A DNA stretch of 6,327 nucleotides. Source: Pseudomonadota bacterium (lineage in GTDB: Bacteria; BMS3Abin14). The notes under the pieces were generated by a model. The model did not search any database. It was not told the origin of the DNA and saw only the letters and a list, made by a program, of their open reading frames with translations. The stretch is taken from NCBI GenBank assembly GCA_016937135.1, contig JAFGWO010000211.1:1-6327 (forward strand), read 5' to 3'. The position numbers were made by a program, and so were the translations under genes. Positions 5,623-6,327 of the stretch are shown here, piece by piece; within the stretch, counting starts at the first letter, position 1; each line of letters opens with the position of its first letter.

Positions 5623-6327
5623 ATGAGATATGGCCGAATCCTTCTTCCCGTGGTTCTGGGAATGACTTTGGGTCTCGGGACCGGATTTAACCCCGATGCC
5701 GCGGGAGGATTCAGCGGTCCCGTGGCCGAGACCAGAAACTGTTCCGACTGCCACTCCCTCGAAATTGACGAAGCCGCCCGGCTTCTCAAGGACTTCGTCA
5801 GGGAGGTCCGTGAGGTCGGCCAGGCCCACGTGCCGGGATTGTTCGCGGTCAGCGTTACGGGAAACGACGGGCGGCCCGGCCTCATTTACGTCGACTACTC
5901 CGGCAAATACATCATCAGCGGCGTCACGGTCCGCATCGAGGACAGGCAGAACATCTCCCGTATGGAGATGATGGACATGAACCGTGTGGATACCGCCTCC
6001 ATCCCCCTTGAGGGTTCCCTTGTCGTCGGTGATCCCAAGGCCCCCCTAAAAGCCTTTCTCTTCACGGACCCTCTTTGTCCCTTCTGCAAAAAATTGCACC
6101 CGGAACTGAAAAAAGTCGTCGAAGCGGACCCGGGGATCGTCTTCTTCATTAAAATGCTCCCCCTTCCGGGACTCCACCCCGATTCTGTCAGGATCTCGAG
6201 AACCATCATGTGTGAAAACAGCCTCCAGATCCTGGAAGATAGCTTCGCGGGAAAAAAGATCCCGGATCCCGCATGCGAATCGGATGTGATCGACCGGACC
6301 ATTGAGCTCGCCGGATCCCTGGGGATA
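5623..6327 (+). CDS. DsbC-like periplasmic thiol:disulfide isomerase, partial (C-terminus beyond window)
   Basis: The 235 residues visible show a signal peptide (about 1-27: short basic start, hydrophobic L-L-P-V-V-L-G-M-T-L-G-L), a cysteine motif N-C-S-D-C-H-S-L (C40, C43, H44), a DsbC/DsbG-like N-terminal dimerisation region and a thioredoxin fold. In the dimerisation region, V-P-G-L-F-A-V-S-V and I-Y-V-D-Y-S-G-K-Y-I-I-S-G lie at 70-100. In the thioredoxin fold, F-T-D-P-L-C-P-F-C-K-K-L lies at 147-158, with active-site CPFC at 152-155. Two more cysteines (197, 218) are in the helical insertion, as in DsbC-family proteins. The cis-proline loop expected shortly after residue 235 is cut off. 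The likely role is reduction or isomerisation of disulfides in exported proteins, possibly including apocytochromes c. CSDCH fits the haem c attachment consensus CxxCH but could also be a second redox CxxC. The frame is open to the edge without disruption. Confidence 0.85.
   Translation, partial: MRYGRILLPVVLGMTLGLGTGFNPDAAGGFSGPVAETRNCSDCHSLEIDEAARLLKDFVREVREVGQAHVPGLFAVSVTGNDGRPGLIYVDYSGKYIISGVTVRIEDRQNISRMEMMDMNRVDTASIPLEGSLVVGDPKAPLKAFLFTDPLCPFCKKLHPELKKVVEADPGIVFFIKMLPLPGLHPDSVRISRTIMCENSLQILEDSFAGKKIPDPACESDVIDRTIELAGSLGI

Noticed and set aside
5895..6302. Minus-strand 135-codon frame opposite the DsbC-like gene
   Set aside because: The plus strand carries a signal peptide, a CPFC active site and a DsbC-type fold through this stretch, so the minus frame is a shadow.

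Overview
The window looks like chromosome from a moderately GC-rich anaerobic bacterium, most likely a Desulfobacterota / former Deltaproteobacteria lineage. This rests on the yceD-rpmF-plsX-fabH order, a short-chain acyl-CoA dehydrogenase attached to that cluster, a DUF523-DUF1722 fusion protein, and a DsbC-like protein with a cysteine-rich CxxCH N-terminus. The taxon is an inference from gene content; no rRNA is present.

Layout. Six intact genes lie on the minus strand and one partial gene on the plus strand. Reading the minus strand in its direction of transcription: a DUF523-DUF1722 protein (5360 to 4395); a strong sigma70-type promoter (4329-4357); then yceD/DUF177 (4301-3780), rpmF (3714-3532), plsX (3510-2410), fabH (2399-1413) and an acyl-CoA dehydrogenase (1310-153). 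At the extreme left edge are five codons of what may be etfB. Diverging from the DUF523 gene, a periplasmic DsbC-like thiol:disulfide oxidoreductase starts at 5623 and runs off the right edge.

How the genes work together. yceD-rpmF-plsX-fabH is a widespread bacterial arrangement linking ribosome synthesis (L32 and the DUF177 protein) to membrane lipid synthesis. PlsX makes acyl-phosphate for phospholipid synthesis, and FabH starts each fatty acid from acyl-CoA and malonyl-ACP. Here the position after fabH holds an FAD acyl-CoA dehydrogenase, and possibly ETF behind it, rather than fabD/fabG/acpP. This puts an acyl-CoA redox enzyme next to the acyl-CoA-consuming entry step of fatty acid synthesis.

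Points of most interest. (1) The DUF523 domain has serine where the family normally has the third cluster-binding cysteine. (2) The DsbC-like protein has a CSDCH haem-c-type motif just after its signal peptide. (3) plsX appears to start at TTG with no Shine-Dalgarno, right after a perfect hairpin centred on the rpmF stop. (4) A strong hairpin without a T-tract lies between fabH and the dehydrogenase. I see no phage, transposon, CRISPR or defence system, and no convincing wholly new system.
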